From: JAIPEK01 sp041685935
GTDB lineage: Bacteria > Desulfobacterota > Desulfobacteria > Desulfobacterales > Desulfobacteraceae
Reading direction: 5' to 3'
Assembly: GCA_041685935.1 (NCBI GenBank)
Contig: JAWLES010000109.1
Span: forward strand, 1 to 8,007
Length of the DNA stretch: 8,007 nucleotides
Part shown: piece after piece, positions 1 to 7,276 of the stretch
How positions within the stretch are numbered: position 1 is the first letter of the stretch
Layout of the letters: every line of letters starts with the position of its first letter
Translations under genes and position numbers: made by a program
Notes under the pieces: model-generated
What the model saw: the letters and a program-made list of their open reading frames with translations, nothing else
Database searches by the model: none
What the model was told of the DNA's origin: nothing

Positions 1-510
1 AAGCATGTCATTGAACTCTTCCTGCCCCACGAAAAAAACATTTAAAAGCTTGGCATGTGGTTTTTCCAGGTTTGACAGAGCGCGGATTTCTTCAAGGAGT
101 TCATAGGAGAGGCGCTGGGCCTCATCGATTATCAGTAATACGTTATTTCCGGAATAGTGCTGCTTTGTCAGAAATTCCTCAAAGCGGGCAATGAAGGGGC
201 CCCTGGATTTAAACGTTTCGTTGATGCCGAATCTGCGGGACAAAATGTTGATAAAATCCATTAAGTCAAGCGCGGGATCCGGGATCCGTGCAACCAGCAC
301 ATTTGAATCCAGGCTTTCAAGAAGGGAGTTTACAAGAGTGGTTTTGCCCGTTCCCACATCACCAGTCAAAAGCAGAAAACTCAGGTTCTCCTGCACTCCG
401 TATCTTAGCACGGAAAGTGCTTCCTTGTGCTTTTCCCCCAGCCAGAGGAACCTGGGGTCAGTGTTGATCTGAAAAGGCTTGATGCTGAATCCGAAGTGCT
501 TATGATACAT
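1..510 (-). CDS. ExeA/GspA-like AAA ATPase, N-terminal part (runs off left edge)
   Basis: This is the first 170 codons of a P-loop ATPase, open to the window edge with no stop, so the C-terminus is missing. The N-terminus (MYHKHFGFSIKPF) is the typical start of ExeA/GspA proteins. A Walker A motif, GDVGTGKT, lies at residues 50-57, a Walker B, LLIIDEAQ, at about 125-132, and FFVGQ at 159-163 matches the family segment after the 'LLEEIRALSNLE' helix. ExeA proteins bind ATP and act at the inner membrane, where ExeA helps ExeB assemble the type II secretin; many relatives in Deltaproteobacteria sit beside polysaccharide-export or pilus genes. The ATG at 510 has a weak AGAAG six bases upstream. 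It follows the 248-residue gene in the same direction after 89 nt, so it may have its own promoter. Without its C-terminus (a peptidoglycan-binding domain in ExeA itself) and its left neighbours, the exact role cannot be assigned. Confidence 0.85.
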   Translation of the reverse strand, partial: MYHKHFGFSIKPFQINTDPRFLWLGEKHKEALSVLRYGVQENLSFLLLTGDVGTGKTTLVNSLLESLDSNVLVARIPDPALDLMDFINILSRRFGINETFKSRGPFIARFEEFLTKQHYSGNNVLLIIDEAQRLSYELLEEIRALSNLEKPHAKLLNVFFVGQEEFNDML

Positions 511-599
511 GGCGGGCTTCTCTTGGTTAAAGGCAGTTTAATGAAAACGGGTTTTTTTAAAATTTACACCGCTCTTACGATTTGTCGAGCCAAAACCGG

Positions 600-1346
600 T
601 TAATCAGATGAAAAAGGCGGTTTTCCCAGCATTGTTTCCGCCCGTTTAACGGCCCGCTCCACGGGATCTTTTTCAGTGTCTTCGCTGCTTTTTTGCAGGG
701 GACGGCTTGCTTTGAGAAAAGACTGAAGTCTTTCGTGAATACGTTTCAGATGCCGGTTTTCCGCTTCCCGGCTGATGGGTTTTTCTCCCTGGAGTTTTCT
801 GCCGCCCTCCATGAAACCTTCGGGATAATACCAGTCCTTAAACCATGTGGCCCCGTTTTGAAACATGATGTTTCCCATGCGGGATACCGGGGCCGGTATA
901 TCGAGTTTCAGGGCTTGTGCAGTTTCAGGATCATTTTCGTATTCCGCAAACAATTTACCGCCGGGAGCAGTGGCCTGCAGAAATAACCTGATCAGCCGGT
1001 ATTCCAGGTCTGAGTCAAAAAGGGCAAAGTCGGTGTTGTTTATGGTTACAGGGTTTTGAATATTGTATAATTCCACCCAGGGCTTGAATATGTCAGACCG
1101 TCCGAAAAACATCGAAGCATGCATGAGACGGCACTCATCGCCCTGTGACTGAAAGGAAAGAACCATATCGTTCTGCTCATCAAGGCGGCCTTTTTGAACC
1201 GCACCGGCATACACGCGGCCTTCTGAAATCTCAAAGCCTTTAACAAGCCGGTCCAGGACGCCTGACAGCCCTTCATGAGGCTGGAGGGAATCATTTCCGT
1301 ATTTTTGTTCCATTCTGTGAGTTCTTTTGGAGGTTTTTTCATTCAA
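600..1346 (-). CDS. Conserved-looking hypothetical protein, 248 aa (possibly DUF1122-like)
   Basis: I do not recognise this protein with certainty. It is soluble, with no signal peptide or membrane segment. A central core (about residues 85-190) holds the motifs PGGKLFAEYENDPET, FKDWYYPEGFMEGG and KLQGEKP, and these recall the poorly characterised DUF1122 family; that match is from memory and weak. The C-terminal 60 residues are highly charged and rich in Lys, Arg and Glu, probably helical. The start is ambiguous. The longest frame starts with TTG at 1346, which lacks a well-placed Shine-Dalgarno sequence but overlaps the stop of an upstream minicistron (TTGA), so reinitiation is plausible. 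The next in-frame start is ATG at 1313 (residue 12), also without a clear ribosome site. It lies 98 nt after sdhB in the same direction and is probably cotranscribed with sdhAB. No function is proposed. Confidence 0.78.
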   Translation of the reverse strand: MNEKTSKRTHRMEQKYGNDSLQPHEGLSGVLDRLVKGFEISEGRVYAGAVQKGRLDEQNDMVLSFQSQGDECRLMHASMFFGRSDIFKPWVELYNIQNPVTINNTDFALFDSDLEYRLIRLFLQATAPGGKLFAEYENDPETAQALKLDIPAPVSRMGNIMFQNGATWFKDWYYPEGFMEGGRKLQGEKPISREAENRHLKRIHERLQSFLKASRPLQKSSEDTEKDPVERAVKRAETMLGKPPFSSD

Positions 1347-1390
1347 GCATTGTTTCCATTGTCCTTTGGGAGCTTTTTAAGTTTAAACAT
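1343..1390 (-). CDS. 15-codon minicistron upstream of and overlapping the 248-aa gene
   Basis: On the minus strand an ATG at 1390 is preceded by a textbook Shine-Dalgarno sequence, AAGGAG (1403-1398), with seven bases of spacing. The frame reads MFKLKKLPKDNGNNA and stops at TGA (1345-1343). That TGA overlaps the TTG start of the downstream gene as TTGA, the layout seen in translationally coupled genes. The strongest ribosome site of the region therefore serves this short frame and not the long one. Two readings are possible: a real leader peptide that couples translation of the 248-residue protein, or the true N-terminus of that protein separated from it by a frameshift (a mutation or a sequence error). 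The long frame is in the -1 frame relative to this one, and I see no classical slippery heptamer at the junction. Confidence 0.45.
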   Translation of the reverse strand: MFKLKKLPKDNGNNA

Positions 1391-1444
1391 TTCCCTTCTC
1401 CTTGTCCTGCGTGGGTTTCCCTTCTATCCCGGTTCAAAACCTTA

Positions 1445-2158
1445 TTAATGATCGTGTTTTTTATTTTCCTTTATCAGCCTTTTGATCTGTGCAATGCATT
1501 TGGTTACAGGGATTTCCTTGGGACAAACATCTGTGCACAACCACATGTTGCGGCATCCCCAGGCGCCATCGTTGGTGTCAAGCTTTTGGAGCCTTTCTTC
1601 GGTTGCCGTATCCCTGGAGTCAAAAACATACCTGAATGCCCTTAAAAGAGCCGCAGGTCCAACGTAGTTCTCGTTGGCCCGGTTGATTGGGCACGACGCT
1701 GTACATGACCCGCACAGGATGCAGCGCAGTGAAGGCTCGATAAAGGTCTGGTTTTCACTGTCCTGGAGCCTTTCGGTTTCCGGGGGTTCTTCGCTGTTAA
1801 TCAGGTAGGGCCGGACCTGGCGGTATTTTTCATAAAACGGCTCCAGGTCAACTACAAGATCCTTGATTACCCTGAAAAGCGGCAGAGGTTCAATCACGAA
1901 ATTGCCGGCGGTTCTGAAATCCCGGATCAGCTTCTGACATGCAAGATCAATGTTTCCGTTTATCACAAGTGCGTCAGACCCGCATATGCCGTGAGCACAG
2001 GAGTATCTGTAGGTAAGAGTGGGATCCTGTTCCCACCTGATCTTGTTGAGGCAGTCAAGAATCTTGTCAGTTCCCTCTGCCTCCACCTCGTATTCGTCGT
2101 AACGGTGCCGGGAGTCTTTGGCAGGATCATATCTGAATACAATAAATTTGGTTTTCAT
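1445..2158 (-). CDS. sdhB: Succinate dehydrogenase/fumarate reductase iron-sulfur subunit
   Basis: This 237-residue protein carries electrons between the SdhA flavin and the quinone site through three Fe-S clusters. The N-terminal plant-type [2Fe-2S] domain has C54, C59, D62 and C74 in SCAHGICGSD...LAC; Asp replaces the third Cys exactly as in E. coli SdhB, so this is not a defect. The C-terminal domain has C146-x2-C149-x2-C152-x3-C156-P and then C202, C208 and C212 (GCRNMWLCTDVCPK), which is the usual set for the [4Fe-4S] and [3Fe-4S] clusters. Length is normal. There is no fused CCG domain as in TfrB-type fumarate reductases. The ATG at 2158 has AAAGGAG about ten bases upstream. It starts 36 nt after sdhA, which makes a two-gene catalytic operon. 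Sequence alone cannot say whether the enzyme runs as succinate dehydrogenase or fumarate reductase. Confidence 0.95.
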   Translation of the reverse strand: MKTKFIVFRYDPAKDSRHRYDEYEVEAEGTDKILDCLNKIRWEQDPTLTYRYSCAHGICGSDALVINGNIDLACQKLIRDFRTAGNFVIEPLPLFRVIKDLVVDLEPFYEKYRQVRPYLINSEEPPETERLQDSENQTFIEPSLRCILCGSCTASCPINRANENYVGPAALLRAFRYVFDSRDTATEERLQKLDTNDGAWGCRNMWLCTDVCPKEIPVTKCIAQIKRLIKENKKHDH

Positions 2159-2194
2159 ACACCATGATCTCCTTTGACAGATGTCATAAGCCTT

Positions 2195-3925
2195 TTAGTA
2201 TTTCCTTTCCCTGGGCTCAAACCGGGTAACAGAGACCGGCTTTTTAAAAAAATCAGGTTTTGCTTCAGCTCCCGCGTACCTGAACAGGGTGTGATAAAGA
2301 AAATTTTTGTCATCTCTTTCGGTAAAATCCTTCCGGAAGTGAGCGCCCCGGCTTTCTTCTCTGGCAAGGGCTCCCAGGGTGATCACCTTTGCAACTTCGA
2401 GCATATGGCCAAGCTCTATTACCTCCAGAAGGTTGCGGTTAAAACAGTTTCCCTTGTCCGCGACCCTGACGCTTTGGTATCTGGCCCCGAGGTTTTCAAT
2501 TACCGAGACAGCTTCATCCAGGCTCTGTTTTGTCCTGAAGACAGAGACATTTTCCATCATTGCATTTTGAAGCTCAACAAGTATTTTGCCTGGATTTTCA
2601 GTACCTTCGGATGCCAGCAGGCCTGATATCCTGCCTGTTATTTCATCCACCTGCCCGGCGGGTGCGGCATGCAGATCTTCTTTTTCAATGAAATTTCTTA
2701 TCTCTTTTCCCGCTCTTCTGCCGAATACGAGCGTGTCCAAAAGCGAGTTGCATCCCAGGCGGTTGGCGCCGTGCACTGATACACAGGCACATTCCCCGGC
2801 GGCATAAAGTCCGGGAATAGGGGCGTTTTTGTCATCTGCAATCACCCTGCCGTCATAATCCGTGGCAATTCCGCCCATCATGTAGTGGCAAGTGGGAACA
2901 ACCGGTATAGGTTTTTCAACAGGGTCGATCCCGGCATAGGTTTTTGCAAAGCCGGAGATTTCGGATAATTTGGAGTCAAGGACCTGCTTTCCGAGATGGG
3001 TGAGATCGAGATGAAGATAATCTTTTCCGTCAATTCCGCGGCCGGCGAGCATTTCTTCTGTCATGCAGCGTGAAACAAGATCCCTGGGGGCAAGATCCTT
3101 GATGTTGGGGGCGTATTGCTCCATGAAACGGGTTCCGTCCCGGTTTCGCAGTATGCCTCCTTCACCCCGGGCCGCTTCGCTTATAAGAATTCCGAGTTTG
3201 TAGATTCCCGTGGGATGAAACTGGACAAATTCCATGTCTTCCAGAAGAGCCCCGGCTCTGAATGCTATGGACAGGCCTTCGCCCGTGGAGGCAAAAGCGT
3301 TGGATGTGGTCTTGTAGATTTTTCCTGCACCGCCGGTGGCAAGCAGTACGGCCTTGGAATTAAATGTGTGGAACTCCCCCGTTGAAAGCTCGTAAGCCAC
3401 CAGTCCGCAGCACCTGCCGTCATCCACCAGAAGTCCGAGGACCTGGAACTCATTGAAAAAGTCGATTTTCGCCCTGAGGGTTTTCTCCCAAAGTGTATCA
3501 AGTATAACCCGACCGGTCCTGTCTGCAGCATAGCATGCCCGTTTTATTGCCTTTTCCCCGTAATTGCTTGTATGCCCCCCGAACGCCCTCTGGGCGATCT
3601 TACCGTCAGGCGTCCTGTTGAAAGGCACCCCCATGTGCTCGAGTTCATATATGGTCCTGGGAGCATCTTTGGCCATTATCTCTATTGCATCCTGGTCTCC
3701 CAGGTAGTCGCTGCCCTTGACGGTGTCAAACATGTGCCATTCCCAGCTGTCTTCCTCCTGGTTTCCAACGGCTGCTCCTATTCCCCCCTGGGCGGCACCC
3801 GAATGAGAGCGGGTCGCAAAAACCTTGCTGATTACAGCAACCCTGCTGTTGCCCCCCAGTTCGATGGCTGCCCGGAGGCCGGCAAGTCCTGCCCCCACCA
3901 CGACTACATCAAATTCGTGTTCCAT
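2195..3925 (-). CDS. sdhA: Succinate dehydrogenase/fumarate reductase flavoprotein subunit
   Basis: This 576-residue FAD protein interconverts succinate and fumarate at the membrane face of respiratory complex II. The dinucleotide-binding motif VVVVGAGLAGL is at residues 7-17. H41 in TRSHSGAAQGG is the expected covalent flavin-linkage histidine. H237 in FHPTG, R253 in RGEGG, H347 in CHYMMGG and R389 in GANRLG match the dicarboxylate-binding and catalytic residues. The C-terminal ESRGAHFRKDFTERDD block is typical of SdhA/FrdA. The open frame extends to 4006, but ATG at 3925 (MEHEFD) is chosen because AAAGGA stands about nine bases before it. The ATG two codons earlier (3931) lies too close to that site, and the upstream extension (including LIWLQGRRINILYCC) is unlike the family. 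sdhB follows after 36 nt. No membrane-anchor gene precedes it: the upstream neighbour is a divergent hydrolase-OsmC gene. Confidence 0.95.
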   Translation of the reverse strand: MEHEFDVVVVGAGLAGLRAAIELGGNSRVAVISKVFATRSHSGAAQGGIGAAVGNQEEDSWEWHMFDTVKGSDYLGDQDAIEIMAKDAPRTIYELEHMGVPFNRTPDGKIAQRAFGGHTSNYGEKAIKRACYAADRTGRVILDTLWEKTLRAKIDFFNEFQVLGLLVDDGRCCGLVAYELSTGEFHTFNSKAVLLATGGAGKIYKTTSNAFASTGEGLSIAFRAGALLEDMEFVQFHPTGIYKLGILISEAARGEGGILRNRDGTRFMEQYAPNIKDLAPRDLVSRCMTEEMLAGRGIDGKDYLHLDLTHLGKQVLDSKLSEISGFAKTYAGIDPVEKPIPVVPTCHYMMGGIATDYDGRVIADDKNAPIPGLYAAGECACVSVHGANRLGCNSLLDTLVFGRRAGKEIRNFIEKEDLHAAPAGQVDEITGRISGLLASEGTENPGKILVELQNAMMENVSVFRTKQSLDEAVSVIENLGARYQSVRVADKGNCFNRNLLEVIELGHMLEVAKVITLGALAREESRGAHFRKDFTERDDKNFLYHTLFRYAGAEAKPDFFKKPVSVTRFEPRERKY

Positions 3926-3978
3926 TTGCATTTTTCCTTTGCAGCAGTAGAGAATGTTTATTCGTCTTCCTTGTAACC

Positions 3979-4006
3979 AAATTAACCCTGTGGAGCCGGC
4001 CGTCAA
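3979..4006 (-). promoter_or_regulatory. Candidate sigma70-type promoter for sdhAB
   Basis: On the minus strand TTGACG (4006-4001) matches five of six bases of a -35 box. After 16 nt it is followed by TAATTT (3984-3979), a poor -10 match (three of six). It lies 50-80 nt upstream of the sdhA ATG in the divergent intergenic region. The -35 half is convincing and the -10 half is not, so this is a candidate only. Confidence 0.3.
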
Positions 4007-4017
4007 ATAACCCGGAA

Positions 4018-4090
4018 GTTAACAAGACATTTATGGAAAAATCAGGCGTTGGCGGTTAAGTTTGTAAATTGTAAACCTTAACCAGTTAAC
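4018..4090. promoter_or_regulatory. GTTAA-motif cluster with imperfect palindrome in divergent promoter region
   Basis: The 177-nt gap between sdhA and the hydrolase-OsmC gene holds GTTAAC at 4018-4023 and 4085-4090. Between them is an imperfect 28-bp inverted repeat at 4055-4082 whose outer arms are GTTAAG and CTTAAC, with an AT-rich centre containing TTGTAAA and TTGTAAAC. Such a layout between divergent genes suits a transcription-factor operator. The palindrome ends 20 nt before the ATG of the plus-strand gene, so binding there would affect that gene first. No known regulator consensus is recognised. Confidence 0.4.
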
Positions 4091-4102
4091 AGGGAGGATC
4101 GC

Positions 4103-5323
4103 ATGAATTTCAAGCGTCTGAACTTTACAAACCGTCACGGAAACAGGCTTGCGGCACAGCTCGATCTGCCTGCTGACGGCAGGGCTCACACCTTCGCGGT
4201 TTTTGCCCACTGCTTTACGTGCACCAAGAACCTGAAAGCAGCCTACAACATAAATCAGGCCTTAACCCGCGAAGGTATTGCTGTTTTGCGGTTTGATTTC
4301 ACCGGTCTTGGCCAGAGCGAAGGGGATTTTTCAGAAACCGGTTTTACAACCAACGTGAGCGACCTCATTGATGCGGCAGTTTATCTGGGAGAAAATTACA
4401 AGGCGCCTGAAATCCTGATCGGCCATTCCCTGGGAGGGGCTGCAGTGCTGCAGGCGGCTGCAGGCATTGACTCGGTCAGGGCCGTGGCTGTAATTGGCGC
4501 GCCTGCAAGAACCGATCATGTATTAAAACACATAAGCGATGCCAGGCAGAAGATCGAAGAAGAGGGCGAGGCTGAAGTCTTGCTTGGAGGCAGGCCCTTT
4601 CGGATAAAAAAGCAGTTTCTGGACAACATGAAGGCGGAAAACATGGAAGGCGTTATAAAAGATCTTAACAGGGCGCTTCTGATTCTGCATTCTCCAGTGG
4701 ACAACATAGTGGGAATAGAAAACGCATCTGAAATATTTCAGGCCGCCAGGCACCCCAAGAGTTTCGTATCCATGGACACCGCGGACCATCTTTTAAGCGA
4801 TAAGGCGGATTCCGTATATGCAGGCGGCATCATTTCCGCCTGGTCTCGAAGATATACCCTGTCAGCCGGGGCTGACAAGCCTGCTGATACATCCTCTGAA
4901 GGCGAGGTTGTGGTAAGGACGGGCAGATCCGGGTACATGACTGATATCAAAGTCAACGGCCACGGACTTCTTGCAGATGAACCTCAATCAGCAGGGGGCA
5001 CCAACGCCGGTCCGACTCCTTATGGCTACCTGGTGGCCGGACTGGGCGCCTGCAAGGCGATCACCCTGCGCATGTATGCGGACCGTAAAAAATGGCCCCT
5101 GGACGGGATCCGGATCGGGCTCAAACACAGGAAAATCCACGCTGATGACTGCAGTGACTGTGAAACCCGCAAAGGCTATTTCGACCATATCACGGCCGAA
5201 CTCTCACTGGAAGGTGACCTGGAGGCCGAGCAGAGGCGGCGTTTGACGGAAATCGCAGACAGATGCCCGGTGCACAGGACATTAACCAGTGAGATCAGAA
5301 TCCAGACAACACTCAAGGATTGA
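4103..5323 (+). CDS. Bifunctional alpha/beta hydrolase - OsmC family protein
   Basis: This 406-residue fusion has an N-terminal alpha/beta hydrolase (about 1-255) and a C-terminal OsmC/Ohr-type domain (about 265-406). In the hydrolase the nucleophile elbow is GHSLGG (S109), the acid is probably D200 (LHSPVDNIVG) and the base H229 (TADHLL), so the triad looks intact. In the OsmC part C317 (GLGACKAITLRMY) and C388 (DRCPVHRTL) stand where the two redox-active cysteines of OsmC/Ohr thiol peroxidases lie. A further CxxC pair, C350 and C353, sits between them. The same fusion is found in many bacteria as one protein; the hydrolase substrate is not established there and peroxide defence is the usual assumption. 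No signal peptide, so cytoplasmic. ATG at 4103 follows GGGAGG by six bases. It is divergent from sdhA and convergent with typA. Confidence 0.93.
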   Translation: MNFKRLNFTNRHGNRLAAQLDLPADGRAHTFAVFAHCFTCTKNLKAAYNINQALTREGIAVLRFDFTGLGQSEGDFSETGFTTNVSDLIDAAVYLGENYKAPEILIGHSLGGAAVLQAAAGIDSVRAVAVIGAPARTDHVLKHISDARQKIEEEGEAEVLLGGRPFRIKKQFLDNMKAENMEGVIKDLNRALLILHSPVDNIVGIENASEIFQAARHPKSFVSMDTADHLLSDKADSVYAGGIISAWSRRYTLSAGADKPADTSSEGEVVVRTGRSGYMTDIKVNGHGLLADEPQSAGGTNAGPTPYGYLVAGLGACKAITLRMYADRKKWPLDGIRIGLKHRKIHADDCSDCETRKGYFDHITAELSLEGDLEAEQRRRLTEIADRCPVHRTLTSEIRIQTTLKD

Positions 5324-5354
5324 AGGTGAGTTTGGTATCTGCCGGAATTCTTTT

Positions 5355-7184
5355 TTATGCCGAGCGGCACAGGCGGTCGCGCCTTTTGTGTCCCGGGAGC
5401 ACCGCTTTTCTCAGGCGGATGGATTTCGGGGTGATTTCCACCAGCTCGTCATCGCGGATAAAATTGATGGCTCTTTCAATGGTCATGGGCTTTACAGGAG
5501 ACAGCACCACTGCGTCGTCCTTTCCTGAAGCCCGGACGTTGGTCAGCTTTTTTTCCTTGCAGGGGTTGACGTTTATATCCACTTCCCTGTTGTGCTCTCC
5601 TATGACCATCCCCTCGTAGCAGTGTTGTCCCGGCGGTATGAAAAGCACGCCGCGCGGCTCCAGGTTGAACAGGGCATAGGGCACGGCTGCTCCCTGCCGG
5701 TCTGCTATGATTGAGCCGGTATAACGGGTCGGAAAATCCCCCCTGTAGGGCTCATATCCCGCAAAACCCGCGTTCATGATGCCTGTTCCGCGGGTATCGG
5801 TGAGAAACTCGTCGCGATATCCGATCAGCGCCCTTGCAGGAACTGAAAACTCCATACGGATCCTTCCGGTTCCGTTATTTACGAGATCGATCATCCTGCC
5901 CCTGCGTACCGAGAGTTTTTCCGTGACCACACCAAGGTGCTCTTCGCCGCAGTCAATGAAAAGGTTTTCAATGGGTTCAAGTGTCCGGCCGCTTTCGTAT
6001 TGATAAATCACTTCGGGTCTGCCCACGCAGAATTCAAATCCTTCCCGCCGCATGGTTTCAATCAGGATGGCAAGCTGGAATTCTCCGCGGCCCTTTACCA
6101 TGAACCTGTCGCGGTTGTCCGTTTCCTCCATCCGCACCGCCACGTTCATGAGCGTCTCCCTGACCAGGCGCTCCCGGATTTTTGCGGACTGGACATATTT
6201 GCCCTCTTTTCCGCTAAAGGGCGAGTCATTGATTGTAAACACCATGGAAATCGTGGGTTCATCCACGTTGATGCGCTCCAGGGCTTTGGGCCGGTCGCTG
6301 GTGCATATGGTATCACCGATGGCAACTTCCTCGATTCCGGACAAGATAACGATATCTCCGGGTTCTGCAGTGCCGACCGGCTGCAGGGATGTTCCCTGGT
6401 AGGTCTGCAGCCTGGTCACTTTCAGGGGAACCGAGCGGTTTTCACGGTTTATGCACACAAGCTGATCGTTTGCTTTGACCCTTCCGTTTGTAACCCTGCC
6501 CACTGCCAGGCGGCCCAGATAGTCGGAATATCCGAGATCAGATACCAGCATCTGGAAGGGTTCGTCAGGATCATATGCAGGAGGTGCGATTTCGGATAAA
6601 ATCGTGTCAAAAAGAATGTGCAGATTGTCGGTTTCCTCTTTTATTTCCTCTTTGACGATTCCGTCGCGGCCGATGGCATAAAGACAGATAAAGTCAAGCT
6701 GCTCGTCTGTTGCCCCCAGATCGATGAAAAGGTCGTAGAGTTCATCCAGAACCGCGTCAGGCCTTGCATCCTTGCGGTCTATCTTATTGATGATAACGAT
6801 GATGCCAAGCCCTGCTTCCAGAGTTTTTTTCAGTACAAACCGCGTCTGAGGCAGGGGGCCCTCTGAGGCGTCCACAAGCAGAAGGGCGCCGTCAGCCATG
6901 GAAAGCGCGCGCTCCACCTCGCCGCCAAAGTCGGCATGGCCGGGGGTATCAATGATGTTGATGCGTGTGTCGTTCCAGACGATTGAGCAGTTTTTTGCGG
7001 CAATGGTAATGCCGCGTTCACGCTCCAGGTCCATGTTGTCCATGATACGTTCATCCACGGCCTGGTTTTCGCGGAAAAGACCGCTCTGGCGGAACATGGC
7101 ATCCACGAGCGTGGTTTTGCCGTGATCCACGTGTGCTATGATGGCGATATTTCTTAATTGTTCATTTTTTGTTTTTCGGCCCAA
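5355..7184 (-). CDS. typA: Ribosome-associated translational GTPase TypA/BipA
   Basis: This 609-residue protein has the normal length of TypA/BipA, an EF-G-like GTPase that binds 70S ribosomes and aids ribosome assembly and growth under stress or cold. The G domain (about 1-200) shows G1 AHVDHGKTT (17-25), the RGIT switch (57-60), G3 DTPGH (79-83) with the conserved FGGEVER after it, and G4 NKID (133-136). The G5 region reads YAIGRDG instead of the usual SA-containing motif. A beta-barrel domain II, the domain III core (VKGRGEFQLAILIETMRREG) and the BipA-specific C-terminal domain (LEPRGVLFIPPGQHCYEGMVIGEH, split here: RGVLFIP, YEGMVIGEH) follow. TTG at 7184 is chosen as start because CAGGAG lies nine bases before it and no in-frame ATG occurs before residue 30, inside the G domain. 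Single gene, convergent with the OsmC fusion. Confidence 0.97.
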   Translation of the reverse strand: MGRKTKNEQLRNIAIIAHVDHGKTTLVDAMFRQSGLFRENQAVDERIMDNMDLERERGITIAAKNCSIVWNDTRINIIDTPGHADFGGEVERALSMADGALLLVDASEGPLPQTRFVLKKTLEAGLGIIVIINKIDRKDARPDAVLDELYDLFIDLGATDEQLDFICLYAIGRDGIVKEEIKEETDNLHILFDTILSEIAPPAYDPDEPFQMLVSDLGYSDYLGRLAVGRVTNGRVKANDQLVCINRENRSVPLKVTRLQTYQGTSLQPVGTAEPGDIVILSGIEEVAIGDTICTSDRPKALERINVDEPTISMVFTINDSPFSGKEGKYVQSAKIRERLVRETLMNVAVRMEETDNRDRFMVKGRGEFQLAILIETMRREGFEFCVGRPEVIYQYESGRTLEPIENLFIDCGEEHLGVVTEKLSVRRGRMIDLVNNGTGRIRMEFSVPARALIGYRDEFLTDTRGTGIMNAGFAGYEPYRGDFPTRYTGSIIADRQGAAVPYALFNLEPRGVLFIPPGQHCYEGMVIGEHNREVDINVNPCKEKKLTNVRASGKDDAVVLSPVKPMTIERAINFIRDDELVEITPKSIRLRKAVLPGHKRRDRLCRSA

Positions 7185-7276
7185 CGGCTCGCACTCCTGT
7201 TAAATCTTTTTCTTAAAATTCCGGCAAAGATGATTTTCTTTCGGATAAACTCCGGAAGGGAACACATAATGAGTCT

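Noticed and set aside
1046..1342. 98-codon minus-strand frame starting MKKPPKEL just inside the unknown gene
   Set aside because: It overlaps the 248-codon frame that carries the coherent protein motifs, and it reads as a shadow; it is only of interest as the frame continuing after the minicistron stop.
3926..4006. Extended N-terminus of SdhA from the upstream start at 4006
   Set aside because: The extra 27 residues are not family-like, and the ribosome site AAAGGA points to the ATG at 3925.
5324..5354. Bidirectional terminator between the convergent OsmC-fusion and typA genes
   Set aside because: The 31-nt gap shows no hairpin or T-run on either strand.
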